Assembly (NCBI RefSeq): GCF_002006995.1
Contig: NZ_MRUL01000007.1
Coordinates: 62,001 to 126,000 of the forward strand
Length of the DNA stretch: 64,000 nucleotides
Source of the DNA: Izhakiella australiensis
Lineage (GTDB): Bacteria > Pseudomonadota > Gammaproteobacteria > Enterobacterales > Enterobacteriaceae
Direction: 5' to 3'
The position numbers and the translations under genes are program-made. Positions 40,308 to 48,582 of the stretch are shown here, piece after piece (positions within the stretch are counted from its first letter, which is position 1; every line of letters begins with the position of its first letter). The notes beneath the pieces were generated by a model, which did no database searches, was not told the origin of the DNA, and saw nothing but the letters and a program-made list of their open reading frames with translations.

Positions 40308-40916
40308 TTACACGGCGAGACTGCGGATTTCACTTAGCGCGTTATTCAGCGCAGCGCCGCGATTATCATCACTCATTGCCACGCCTTCTGCGCGAATAAA
40401 GGTGAGGTCGGTAACGCCGAGGAAGCCAAAGACGTTACGCAGATAGTTTTCCTGATGGTCGAGAAACGCCGCCGGCGAACCTTCGCTGTAAATGCCGCCA
40501 CGGGATGAGGCTACGATAACCCGCTTACCGCCGGCTAAGCCCTTCGGGCCATTTTCCGTATATTGAAAGGTTTCCCCGGCAACGATAATTCTGTCCAGCC
40601 AGGCCTTGAGCTGAGAAGGGAGGGTGAAGTTATACATCGGTGCCGCGATAACGACTACCTCAGCGGCGAGGAAGTCATCCAGTAAGCGGCGGTTTGTCGC
40701 TACTTTCTGCTGGGCAGAAGCCTCTGTCGCTTCCACGCCCCGAAGTGCCAGAAATTCAGCGCTGGAAAGATGCCCGATCTCCCCGTCAGCCAGCTCAAGA
40801 TGAATCACGCTGGTATCGGGTTTCGCGTCGGTAAATTGCTTAACAATCGCGGCGCTAAGCTGACGGCTAACAGAGTGTTCGCCGAGGATACTGCTATCGA
40901 TATGGAGAAGTGTCAT
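40308..40916 (-). CDS. azoR: FMN-dependent NADH-azoreductase (AzoR family)
   Basis: A 202-residue flavodoxin-fold quinone/azo reductase. FMN contacts are DSSILGEHSVSRQL (phosphate loop), APMYNFTLPSQLKAWLDRI and SSRGGIYSEGSP. E. coli AzoR has the same APMYNF and SRGG motifs. ATG 40916 (MTLLHID) is used; the 26-residue upstream extension has no support. It diverges from an HxlR regulator 95 bases away, the usual setting for quinone-responsive control. It may be a paralogue of a housekeeping azoR elsewhere, so the symbol is provisional. Confidence 0.82.
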   Translation of the reverse strand: MTLLHIDSSILGEHSVSRQLSAAIVKQFTDAKPDTSVIHLELADGEIGHLSSAEFLALRGVEATEASAQQKVATNRRLLDDFLAAEVVVIAAPMYNFTLPSQLKAWLDRIIVAGETFQYTENGPKGLAGGKRVIVASSRGGIYSEGSPAAFLDHQENYLRNVFGFLGVTDLTFIRAEGVAMSDDNRGAALNNALSEIRSLAV

Positions 40917-41011
40917 TTTATCATCCTGTGGTATACAATTTTTACCAGAGCTAAGAATGTAACCACGAAGATTTGCTGACGCAATACGGCACAAACAGAG
41001 AACCCGGTATC

Positions 41012-41419
41012 ATGAATGTGACTATACCCCCCCACGATCCTGACAGTTCAGGCTGTCAGAGAATCAGCCAGGTGCTGGCGCGCGTCGGCGAAAAATGGAG
41101 CATCCTGATCATCATTACGCTGGCTGCCGGGCCACGGCGTTTCAGTGAAATTAAGCGTTCCATTAATGGTATATCGCAGCGAATGCTGACTCTCTGTTTG
41201 CGCGGACTTGAACGCGATGGGCTGGTAAAAAGAACGGTTTATGCCGTGATGCCCCCGCACGTCGAGTATGAGCTGACTGCGCTGGGGCACTCTTTGACCG
41301 AACCGGTCAGAGCACTGGGCGCCTGGGCCAGTAAGCATATTAGCGATATCGATGCGGCCAGAAAGGAATTTGATGCCAGAGTGGAGCACCAGGGGCAGAC
41401 GCCTTTCACCACGAAGTGA
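41012..41419 (+). CDS. HxlR-family transcriptional regulator
   Basis: A 135-residue winged-helix regulator. The family motif appears as GCQRISQVLARVGEKWSILIIITLAAGPRRFSEIKRSINGISQRMLTLCLRGLERDGLVKR (about 12-72, read in segments), followed by VEYELTALGHSL. HxlR members sense quinones, diamide or aldehydes, often by a cysteine; here a Cys lies at about residue 13. ATG 41012 has only a weak ribosome site; an in-frame TTG at 40973 is possible. It diverges from azoR, its likely target. Confidence 0.8.
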   Translation: MNVTIPPHDPDSSGCQRISQVLARVGEKWSILIIITLAAGPRRFSEIKRSINGISQRMLTLCLRGLERDGLVKRTVYAVMPPHVEYELTALGHSLTEPVRALGAWASKHISDIDAARKEFDARVEHQGQTPFTTK

Positions 41420-41519
41420 TGACCTGCTGGCGGGACACCCGGAGCATGCCAGCGGGGAGAAGGGCATATCGTCGCCGGCAGGCGCGCGGCCCGGCATTGT
41501 AAACTTTCAAGGAGGGATC

Positions 41520-42428
41520 ATGTACAACAGGGTATTTCGCCGCCAGCGTCGTCGGCTTGTTTCAGCCGGGTCGGTTATGCTACTGGCTGCCCTTTATGCG
41601 GTAAACGGCTACGCCCGGCCGGACATGACGCCGCTGGGAGCAAACATTGCCGATAAAGGCTCTGCTTTTTACCATTTCACCACAAGAAATTTCACCTCCG
41701 CCGACGGTAAAAGACGCTACCGGGTATGGACCGCCGTGCCAGATAAAACGCCGCCCGCGAACGGCTTTCCGGTGCTTTATATGCTGGATGGCAACGCCGT
41801 AATGGACCGACTGTCCGACACGCTGCTGCAAGCCCTGTCACGGCGCGATCCGCCGGTGCTTATTGTGGTCGGCTATCAGACCCGGCTGCCTTTTGATCTG
41901 GCGGCGAGAACCTATGATTACACCCCGGGACAAAGCCAGAACGACGTCAGTCAGGTAAGGGATAAGTTTGGCAGAATGAAGGGCGGCAGCGCGGTTTTTC
42001 GTCATCTGCTTGAAACCACCATCGGCCCTCAGGCAGAACAGGGCGTGAAAACAGACCCTGCCAGGCGCGGTCTGTGGGGGCATTCCTACGGCGGATTATT
42101 TGTACTGGACGCGTATTTATCCAGCGGATTTTTTACCCGCTATTATTCTGCCAGTCCGTCTCTGGGCCAGGGCTACGCGTTTCTTCTCGCCGGGCTGAAG
42201 GCCAACGCGCAGGCTGACGGTAGACGGTTGTATCTGATGGAAGGCAGCGATTCCCCGGTAAACCAGCGGCAGATGCAGGCACTGGCTGCGTTACGTGAGG
42301 CGGTAAACGCCATGCGCGAGAAGGGCGCGCTGGCTGACTATCAGCTCTGGCCGGGGCTGTCGCATGGGCAGATGTTTAACACCTCTTTTCACTCTGCGCT
42401 TCAGCAGATATCGCAGGATGAAAAGTAA
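41520..42428 (+). CDS. Periplasmic esterase, Fes/IroE-like alpha/beta hydrolase
   Basis: A 302-residue protein with an N-terminal signal or membrane anchor (about 10-28, LVSAGSVMLLAALYAVNGYA) and a hydrolase domain of the Esterase-D/IroE family. The nucleophile Ser lies in GLWGHSYGGLFVL, and a catalytic His in GLSHGQMFN. VLYMLDGNAVMDRL is the conserved early strand. IroE-type enzymes linearise catecholate siderophores; no siderophore gene is near, so the substrate is open. ATG 41520 has GGAGGG 6 bases upstream. Confidence 0.75.
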   Translation: MYNRVFRRQRRRLVSAGSVMLLAALYAVNGYARPDMTPLGANIADKGSAFYHFTTRNFTSADGKRRYRVWTAVPDKTPPANGFPVLYMLDGNAVMDRLSDTLLQALSRRDPPVLIVVGYQTRLPFDLAARTYDYTPGQSQNDVSQVRDKFGRMKGGSAVFRHLLETTIGPQAEQGVKTDPARRGLWGHSYGGLFVLDAYLSSGFFTRYYSASPSLGQGYAFLLAGLKANAQADGRRLYLMEGSDSPVNQRQMQALAALREAVNAMREKGALADYQLWPGLSHGQMFNTSFHSALQQISQDEK

Positions 42429-42572
42429 TCAATCCCTGCATTTACACCGCTTGTCAGCAAGCGGCGCTGCGTCGCGCCCCGAGGCGGGTGTTTTCTGCTG
42501 TACCACGCCTCCGGCGTGGGAAACGCAGCCTGCTAATGATTGAATTCCGACAATGAATACCGTATAAACAGA

Positions 42573-42662
42573 GTCATCCGAGGGGTGTCCGTGATGGACT
42601 GAGATGGCGTATGCCGGACCCTTTGAACCTGATCTGGGTTATACCAGCGAAGGGACGGGTCG
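42573..42662 (+). ncRNA. TPP riboswitch (THI element)
   Basis: The conserved blocks are in order: GAGGGGTG (42579-42586), CTGAGATGG (42599-42607), ACCCTTTGAACCTGATCTGG (42618-42637) and TTATACCAGCGAAGGGA (42639-42655). These form the pyrimidine and pyrophosphate sensor arms. It lies 80 bases upstream of tenA and should shut off the tenA-thiZXY operon when thiamin pyrophosphate is abundant. Confidence 0.95.
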
Positions 42663-42741
42663 GCAGTTTCACGTGCGTGATTGCCTGTTCATACCTCTGC
42701 TTACCTTGCCCGGATCTCCCTTTTTTATGTCAGGAGGTCCC

Positions 42742-43437
42742 ATGATTCTCACCCCCTTTACCCAGGGCATTTATGGCCGTCTGCGCCAGCAGGCCGGCAG
42801 CGACTGGGATGCTTACGTTAATCACCCTTTTGTCCGCCAGCTGGCGAGCGGTACGCTGCCGCCACAGGCTTTTCGTCGCTATCTGACGCAGGATTATCTG
42901 TTTCTGATCCACTTTGCCCGTAGCTACGGATTGCTGGTCAGCAAGCTGCGTTCGCCCGACGATATGCGCGTCGCCGCTGCCTCACTCAATGCCATTTTGA
43001 CTGAGCTGCCGCTACACGTCAGTTACTGTGCCGGTTGGGGGCTGAGCGAGGCGGCAATGGCCGCCGAGCCAGAAGCGCCGGAAACCATGAACTACACCCG
43101 CTATGTGCTGGATACCGGCCATGCCGGCGACGCGCTGGACCTGCTGGCGGCGCTGTTGCCATGCGTTGCTGGCTATGCGGAAATCGGTTTAGGTCTGTTG
43201 CATGACCCTGCAACTAACCTCGTCGATAACCCCTATGCCCCCTGGATACGTAACTATGGCGACCAGGGCTATCTGACGGGCGTCAATGCAGCCATTGAAC
43301 TGCTGGAAACCGTCTGGCGCCAGCGCGGCGGCGAGGCGCGCTTTAGCCAGCTGAGCGAGATTTTCACCAACGCCACCCGACTGGAAGCCGCCTTCTGGCA
43401 GATGGGGCTGAAGGCCGCTGCGGAGGAGACAAGGTGA
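42742..43437 (+). CDS. tenA: TenA-family thiaminase II / aminopyrimidine aminohydrolase
   Basis: A 231-residue all-helical TenA protein that hydrolyses aminomethylpyrimidine to HMP in salvage of degraded thiamin. The conserved Cys lies in LLPCVAGYAEIG and the catalytic Glu near the C-terminus in FWQMGLKAAAEE or TNATRLEAAFW; TQDYLFLIHFARSYG is the family's N-terminal motif. ATG 42742 has AGGAGGT; the in-frame upstream extension runs through the riboswitch and is not real. Its stop overlaps thiZ by 4 bases. Confidence 0.88.
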   Translation: MILTPFTQGIYGRLRQQAGSDWDAYVNHPFVRQLASGTLPPQAFRRYLTQDYLFLIHFARSYGLLVSKLRSPDDMRVAAASLNAILTELPLHVSYCAGWGLSEAAMAAEPEAPETMNYTRYVLDTGHAGDALDLLAALLPCVAGYAEIGLGLLHDPATNLVDNPYAPWIRNYGDQGYLTGVNAAIELLETVWRQRGGEARFSQLSEIFTNATRLEAAFWQMGLKAAAEETR

Positions 43438-44162
43438 ATGCGCCCGGCATTGAAGTGCGCAACCTGAGCGTGCATTTCGGTCAGCGCAGCCTGTTCGAAC
43501 GCGTCAGTTTTTCCCTGCCAGGCGGGCAGTGGATCTCGCTGTTAGGCGCCAGCGGCACAGGTAAAACCAGCCTGTTGCGTATTATTGCCGGCCTGGCGTC
43601 GCCGTCGTCCGGTACGGTGACCGCCAGTGACGGCCTGCCGTTGGCCGGTCGACTGGCGTGGATGGGGCAAAAAGATCTGCTCTATCCCTGGCTAACCATC
43701 CATGACAACGTCGCGTTGGGCGCCCGCCTGCGCGGCGAAAAAGTCGACCGCCGACGCGTTGAGGCATTGCTGCAACAGGTCGGGCTGGCGGAATGCGCCC
43801 ATCGGCGTCCCGCTTCGCTCTCCGGCGGTATGCGCCAGCGGGCGGCGCTGGCGCGCACCCTGTATGAAGACCGACCTGTGGTGCTGATGGACGAGCCTTT
43901 CTCGGCGCTGGATACCATTACCCGCACGCGCATTCAGACGCTGGCGGCCAGCCTGCTGGTTAACCGCACCGTATTGCTGATTACGCACGATCCGCTGGAA
44001 GCCTGCCGCCTTAGCCACCGGCTGCTGGTTCTGTCGCCATTGTCCGGCGGCATCGATGATTCGCATCATCTTTGCGGATTGCCGCCGCGCGCGCCGGATG
44101 ATGCCCGGCTGCTGAACGCGCAGGCTCAGCTGCTGCAACAGCTGGTAAGGGCGCAAGGATGA
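43434..44162 (+). CDS. thiZ: ThiZ: ATPase of a pyrimidine-precursor ABC importer
   Basis: A 242-residue ABC ATPase. Walker A GASGTGKTSLL (about 38-48), Q-loop MGQKDLLYPWL, signature LSGGMRQRAALARTL and Walker B VVLMDEPFSALD are intact, and the H-loop is LLITHDPLEA. It resembles SsuB/TauB/ThiZ-type importers. The start is GTG 43434 overlapping the tenA stop. Riboswitch control and partners define it as part of the thiamin-pyrimidine uptake system. Confidence 0.85.
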   Translation: MNAPGIEVRNLSVHFGQRSLFERVSFSLPGGQWISLLGASGTGKTSLLRIIAGLASPSSGTVTASDGLPLAGRLAWMGQKDLLYPWLTIHDNVALGARLRGEKVDRRRVEALLQQVGLAECAHRRPASLSGGMRQRAALARTLYEDRPVVLMDEPFSALDTITRTRIQTLAASLLVNRTVLLITHDPLEACRLSHRLLVLSPLSGGIDDSHHLCGLPPRAPDDARLLNAQAQLLQQLVRAQG

Positions 44163-44899
44163 ACGCAAATCTGATAAGAGGGAGCGGAGTATTCGGCGGT
44201 CTGCTGCTGCTCTGGTGGGGAGTCTCACTCAGCGGCGTTCCGGCCTTTTTGCTGCCATCACCTGCCGCCACCGCCGGGGCGCTGTGGCACAACCTCGGGT
44301 ATCTCGTCTGGAACAGCCTGATTACCGCCGGTGAAATTCTCTGCGGGCTGGCGTTCGGCGTACTGCTGGGCGTTGCGCTGGCGCTCGGGATGGCGATTTC
44401 CGCACGCCTGCAGCGCTGGCTGATGCCGTTAGTGCTTGCCAGTCAGGCCATCCCAGTGTTTGCGCTGGCGCCCTTACTGGTGCTGTGGCTTGGTTTTGGT
44501 ATCGGCGCCAAGGTAACGATGGCGATCCTGGTCATCTTTTTCCCGGTCACCTCAGCGTTTTTTGACGGGCTGAGGCGGGTAAATCCGGACTACCTCGATC
44601 TGGCGCGCACCATGGGGGCAACCCCCCGCGCGCAGCTACGCCATGTGCGTTTGATGGCCGCGTTGCCGGCGCTTGGTTCCGGCCTGCGCATGGCGGCCGC
44701 CGTGGCGCCCATCGGCGCCATCATTGGCGAGTGGGTTGGCTCGGCGCAAGGGCTGGGCTACGTGATGTTAAACGCCAACGCCCGCCTGCAAACCGATATC
44801 TGCTTCGCCGCGTTGTTTATTTTGGTGGTGATGACCGTCGCGCTGTGGCTGACGACGGACGCTTTGCTGCACCGGCTGATCAACTGGTCGCCGGAATAA
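44159..44899 (+). CDS. thiX: ThiX: permease of a pyrimidine-precursor ABC importer
   Basis: A 246-residue inner-membrane permease with about six helices and the EAA-type cytoplasmic loop (PDYLDLARTMGATPRAQLRHVRL, about 140-162) that docks with the ATPase. Family: BPD_transp_1, SsuC/ThiX group. ATG 44159 overlaps the thiZ stop (ATGA). Confidence 0.85.
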   Translation: MNANLIRGSGVFGGLLLLWWGVSLSGVPAFLLPSPAATAGALWHNLGYLVWNSLITAGEILCGLAFGVLLGVALALGMAISARLQRWLMPLVLASQAIPVFALAPLLVLWLGFGIGAKVTMAILVIFFPVTSAFFDGLRRVNPDYLDLARTMGATPRAQLRHVRLMAALPALGSGLRMAAAVAPIGAIIGEWVGSAQGLGYVMLNANARLQTDICFAALFILVVMTVALWLTTDALLHRLINWSPE

Positions 44900-44928
44900 T
44901 TAACAATCCGACATGAATAAGGAAAAAA

Positions 44929-45864
44929 ATGCGCGTATTAACTCTTGGTAGCATGGCCTTCAGCGCGCTGCTCAGCGCTCAGGCGACGGCGGCAGACAAG
45001 CTGACTCTGGTGCTGGACTGGTACGTCAATCCCGATCACGCGCCAATTATGGTTGCTGAACAGATCGGCGCGTTTAAACAGGCCGGCCTGGATGTCACCA
45101 TCGTCCCTCCCTCTGATCCCGCGCTGCCACCGCGGCTGGTTGCCGCACATAAGGCCGATCTCGCCATCACCTATCAGCCCCAGGTGCATTTCTTCGCCGA
45201 CCAGGGGTTGCCGTTGGTGCGCGTTGGCACCCTGATCGATTCACCGCTAAACACGGTACTGACCCTGGATAAAAACATCCACTCGCCGGCCGATCTGAAA
45301 GGTAAAAAGGTTGGCTACTCGGTCAGCGGTATTGAGCAGGCAACGCTGGATACCATGGCGAAGTATGCGCACATCAGTCCGGATAGTATCAAACTGGTTA
45401 ACGTTAACTTTCAGCTCACCAGCGCGCTGTTGGCAGGTCAGGTCGATGCGGTAATTGGCGGCTACCGTAATATAGAGGCGCTGGAGCTGGCGCTACAGGG
45501 CAAAACGCCGGGGGTGATGAACGTTGAAGATTATGGCGTACCGGCCTACGACGAGCTGGTTATCGTCGCCAATCGTGATGAGGTCAATGCCCCGAAAATT
45601 AAAAAATTTCTCACGGCGCTGAAAGCCGGTGTGACCTATTTGCGCGCCCATCCGCAGGAAAGCTGGCAGGCTTTTGCCAGCGCCCACCCCGAGCTGAACA
45701 CCGAGCTGAACAAACAGGCGTGGTTTAAAACCCTGCCGCTGTTCGCCGCCGATCCCGCAAGGCTGAACCGCGCACGCTACGAGGCTTACGAGCGCTTCCT
45801 GTATCAAAATAAGCTGATCAAACGCATCACGCCGCTAGAGGATTATGCGGTGGAGGTGAAATAA
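44929..45864 (+). CDS. thiY: ThiY: periplasmic N-formyl-aminomethylpyrimidine (HMP-like) binding protein
   Basis: A 311-residue NMT1/THI5-like binding protein. Signal peptide 1-22 (SMAFSALLSAQATAA). The mature start KLTLVLDWYVNPDHAPIMVAEQIGAFKQAGLDV is the family signature; LDWxxNxxHaPi is shared with pyrimidine-binding ThiY. It is the last gene of the riboswitch operon, 29 bases after thiX with GGAAAAA before its ATG, and a hairpin follows. Confidence 0.87.
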   Translation: MRVLTLGSMAFSALLSAQATAADKLTLVLDWYVNPDHAPIMVAEQIGAFKQAGLDVTIVPPSDPALPPRLVAAHKADLAITYQPQVHFFADQGLPLVRVGTLIDSPLNTVLTLDKNIHSPADLKGKKVGYSVSGIEQATLDTMAKYAHISPDSIKLVNVNFQLTSALLAGQVDAVIGGYRNIEALELALQGKTPGVMNVEDYGVPAYDELVIVANRDEVNAPKIKKFLTALKAGVTYLRAHPQESWQAFASAHPELNTELNKQAWFKTLPLFAADPARLNRARYEAYERFLYQNKLIKRITPLEDYAVEVK

Positions 45865-45890
45865 GCCGCCGCGCAGTCCAGCCAGTCGGC

Positions 45891-45919
45891 ACACGCTAAA
45901 ATGATCCTGAGCGTGTTTT
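45891..45919 (+). terminator. Probable terminator of the tenA-thiZXY operon
   Basis: ACACGCT and AGCGTGT form a 7-bp stem around a 12-base loop, followed by TTTTC. It lies 27 bases after the thiY stop. Confidence 0.5.
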
Positions 45920-46038
45920 CACAGCGCGATTCCTCCCGGTGCGGGGGAGTCGCACTGTTGATTTCACCGGCGTCGTGGCTGAGATCCTCCGCAATCTGCT
46001 ATCATGGCGGCAACTATTTAACTGATTCAGATGCGACG

Positions 46039-46578
46039 ATGACAAAACTTACCTTGCAGGAACAGATGCTAAAAGCCGGGCTGGTCAGCAGTAAAAAAAT
46101 GGCCAAGGTGCAGAAGACGGCGAAAAAATCACGGGTGCAGGCGCGTGAGGCAAGAGAGGCGGTGGAAGAAAATAAAAAAGCGCAGCTTGAGCGCGATAAG
46201 CAGCTCAATGAACAACAAAAGCAAGCGGCGCTGTCTAAAGAATACAAAGCCCAGGTGAAGCAGCTTATTGAAATGAACAGAATCAATATTGCTAAAGGCG
46301 ATATTGGTTTTAACTTCACCGATAACAGCGTAATTAAGAAAATCTTTGTCGATAAGCTGACTCAGGCCCAGCTGATTAGCGGCCGTCTTGCGATTGCCCG
46401 TCTGGCTGCTGAAAACGCAGGCGACAGCCAATATGCCATTATTCCTGCCAGCGTCGCCGATAAAATTGCTCAGCGGGATGCCAACAGCATCGTATTAAAC
46501 AGCACCCTGAGCCAGGAAGAGCAGGATGAAGACGATCCCTACGCTGATTTTAAAGTACCCGATGATTTGATGTGGTAA
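46039..46578 (+). CDS. yaiL: YaiL: DUF2058 protein
   Basis: A 179-residue protein nearly identical in pattern to E. coli YaiL: KLTLQEQMLKAGLV, a lysine/glutamate-rich coiled coil (about 20-85), KGDIGFNFTDNSVIKKIFVD and the acidic tail DEDDPYADFKVPDDLMW. Cytoplasmic, function poorly known (linked to nucleoprotein/polysome fractions by annotation). ATG 46039 matches the E. coli start; the upstream in-frame stretch from 45901 is non-coding. Confidence 0.9.
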   Translation: MTKLTLQEQMLKAGLVSSKKMAKVQKTAKKSRVQAREAREAVEENKKAQLERDKQLNEQQKQAALSKEYKAQVKQLIEMNRINIAKGDIGFNFTDNSVIKKIFVDKLTQAQLISGRLAIARLAAENAGDSQYAIIPASVADKIAQRDANSIVLNSTLSQEEQDEDDPYADFKVPDDLMW

Positions 46579-46614
46579 TCAGCGGTTAATGACTGACAAT
46601 CCTGCGGCGGTCTT

Positions 46615-48042
46615 CTAGCGGATATCTACCTCACTAAAGGTAAAGCGCGTCGGCTGACCGCTACTTTGATAGCCGATGCGAATAAACACCTTCAGGGCTT
46701 CAAAATACGCATAGTCGCTGCTGGCGTCTCTGCCGTCACCGAGATCTTCCCGGCAGATAAACTCCAGATAGCGGCCCGGAAATTTGGGGTTGATGCGGGC
46801 GGCATCATGCCATTCTTTACCGGCAACGCAGCGCTGGCTGAGTGACACTTTCTTTTCAGGTTCATCCTGGCTTGCGCCCATGCTGTGCGACGCGTAGACC
46901 CCGCCGGGACGCGGTGGCAGCACCACATTATTTTCCAGAGTCTGACTAACCCAGGGCGCTTGTGACATGGTTTCCCACTTCCTGACGTCTACCATATTGA
47001 ACAGGCTCTGATACTGTGCATGGAACATCAGGTTGGCAAGCGGCATTTTCACTATGGTCAGCGTTGTACCGTCGGGCTGGGCATCAATACGCGCGCTTAG
47101 CCCAACGTCGTCATTTCCCGGGCCGCTTTGGGTATACTGGATGGTGCGAAAGGCTGGCTTTTGCGCCGCATCGGCAAAGGTTTTCTCAATGACGCTTGTA
47201 ACCTCAGCAGGGATCGCAAAGCGCTGTAGCGCCGCCGGGGTGTTGTGCTCGAAATCCGGCAGTTCTGGCGAACGCTGATCGACGGCTTTATCACGCCAGA
47301 CCAGAGAGCCGTTACCGGCATAACGGGTAATGTCACTGAGGTTGCAGAGCGCGTTTGCCACGCCGGCCATCTCAGCTGGCAATGGTGAAAAGGCGCTGTT
47401 TTTTTCGGCATCACTGGCGGAGACCACGCCCTGATTATCCAGTAAAAACGTCGTCAGCAAACGGCCTTCCGGGCGTTCGCAGTTAAACACCACGTCCTGA
47501 ATTTTAACCGAGTAGGGCGCGCCATACTTTTCTTCGCGATGGATTTTGTCGTAATCGATCGCCAGGCGCACTTGCAGCAGCGCGCCTTTGCGCTGGCTGT
47601 TAGCCCGATCGAGATACAGCTTTTTACCCGGCTGATGCCACGAGGCAATGCCGCGCCACTCTGGCTCAGGGATATTCTGCCGACAGGGATCCAGCTCGGG
47701 TTTGGTCACCAGCGGACTCCTGGCATCAGGCTCGAACGGCTTGCCCGCTGCGTAGCGGTCCATAAAGTCCGTGCTGTAAATCCGCAGCACCTTATCGCCC
47801 ATTTGGGTATTGATAAACAGCAGATTTTTTTGCCGGGTCTGGCAATCGGTATGCAGCCACAGAACGCTGGTCTGGCCCGCCTGGGTAACAATGCGGTATG
47901 CCGCATTAACACCCTGGCCAACTTTGATGGTACTGCCGGGCAATAAATCAACGCTTTTGGCCGGGACAGGCTGAGGTGTATCAACGGCCAATGCCGGCGC
48001 GGCGAAGAAAAATCCCAGAGAAAATGCGGCTATCCGTTTCAT
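46615..48042 (-). CDS. Exported protein of unknown function
   Basis: A 475-residue protein not recognised. Residues 1-19 (RIAAFSLGFFFAAPALA) are a clear signal peptide. The mature part has scattered cysteines (CQTRQKN, DPCRQN, FNCERP, ALCNL, QRCVAGK, EFICRED) in an even number that could form disulphides, and is rich in beta-strand-like segments, pointing to a periplasmic folded protein. Two segments, GKKLYLDRANSQRKG and VQDVVFNCERPEGRLLTTF-like, suggest a repeated domain, but this is not proven. No operon partner: yaiL is convergent. ATG 48042 is chosen because it begins the signal peptide. Confidence 0.7.
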   Translation of the reverse strand: MKRIAAFSLGFFFAAPALAVDTPQPVPAKSVDLLPGSTIKVGQGVNAAYRIVTQAGQTSVLWLHTDCQTRQKNLLFINTQMGDKVLRIYSTDFMDRYAAGKPFEPDARSPLVTKPELDPCRQNIPEPEWRGIASWHQPGKKLYLDRANSQRKGALLQVRLAIDYDKIHREEKYGAPYSVKIQDVVFNCERPEGRLLTTFLLDNQGVVSASDAEKNSAFSPLPAEMAGVANALCNLSDITRYAGNGSLVWRDKAVDQRSPELPDFEHNTPAALQRFAIPAEVTSVIEKTFADAAQKPAFRTIQYTQSGPGNDDVGLSARIDAQPDGTTLTIVKMPLANLMFHAQYQSLFNMVDVRKWETMSQAPWVSQTLENNVVLPPRPGGVYASHSMGASQDEPEKKVSLSQRCVAGKEWHDAARINPKFPGRYLEFICREDLGDGRDASSDYAYFEALKVFIRIGYQSSGQPTRFTFSEVDIR

Positions 48043-48257
48043 TGCGGGTCCGAGGCTAGCGTTATGATGATAAGAAGGCTGATTATAATTCAACAGGATA
48101 TGATTTTAACCGCTGAAACGCGGGTTTTAAGAAGAAAGCATGGTTATTTGCGACGAGCTCAGTTACATCCAGCCGGCTCGAAGTACAAACACGCAAGCAA
48201 GCTGAAAGGCTGATTGCCGGGACTTCTGCGCAAGAAATCTGGCTTTAGCGCGATTAA

Positions 48258-48292
48258 GCAAAAAGCCCGCTCAGGTTTCCCCGAGCGGGCTT
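48258..48292 (-). terminator. Terminator of tRNA-Asn
   Basis: On the minus strand AGCCCGCTC and GAGCGGGCT form a 9-bp perfect stem followed by TTTTTGC. It starts 10 bases downstream of the tRNA. Confidence 0.85.
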
Positions 48293-48301
48293 CTCTAAAA
48301 T

Positions 48302-48377
48302 TGGCTCCTCTGACTGGACTCGAACCAGTGACATACGGATTAACAGTCCGCCGTTCTACCGACTGAACTACAGAGGA
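48302..48377 (-). tRNA. tRNA-Asn (anticodon GTT)
   Basis: A 76-base cloverleaf including an encoded CCA end. Acceptor arms TCCTCTG and CAGAGGA pair fully, the anticodon loop reads CTGTTAA with anticodon GTT, and GGTTCGAGTCC is the T-loop. It is identical in sequence to the second copy at 57306-57381. A consensus promoter and a terminator flank it. Confidence 0.98.
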
Positions 48378-48395
48378 ATCGCTTGAACGGGGCGC

Positions 48396-48424
48396 ATAAT
48401 AACGATGGCTTATGGCCTTGTCAA
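48396..48424 (-). promoter_or_regulatory. Promoter of tRNA-Asn (48.3 kb)
   Basis: On the minus strand TTGACA (48419-48424) and TATTAT (48396-48401) are exactly 17 bases apart. A G/C-rich discriminator (GCGCCCC) follows the -10, typical of stable-RNA promoters under stringent control. Confidence 0.85.
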
Positions 48425-48582
48425 AGGCAGATTTCACCTTTTTAATCATTCGTTGAATAAATCGTCATTTCGCGTGGTGCCTGGCGCCTTTTCTCCGCTG
48501 GAGGGTCACTCTGCGCGGCGGGCTTCGCCTCCTCTGTCGGCTTCTGGTAGGCTAATCATTGGCTTATTAACCGGATATCCCG

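Noticed and set aside
41352..41519. N-terminal extension of the esterase into the HxlR gene.
   Set aside because: ATG 41520 has a strong GGAGGG site and begins a signal peptide; the extension only reflects an open frame.
42604..42741. N-terminal extension of TenA by 46 codons.
   Set aside because: The extension translates the TPP riboswitch; the real start at 42742 has AGGAGGT.
48159..48449. A 96-codon minus-strand frame covering tRNA-Asn.
   Set aside because: It is a translation of the tRNA gene and its terminator.
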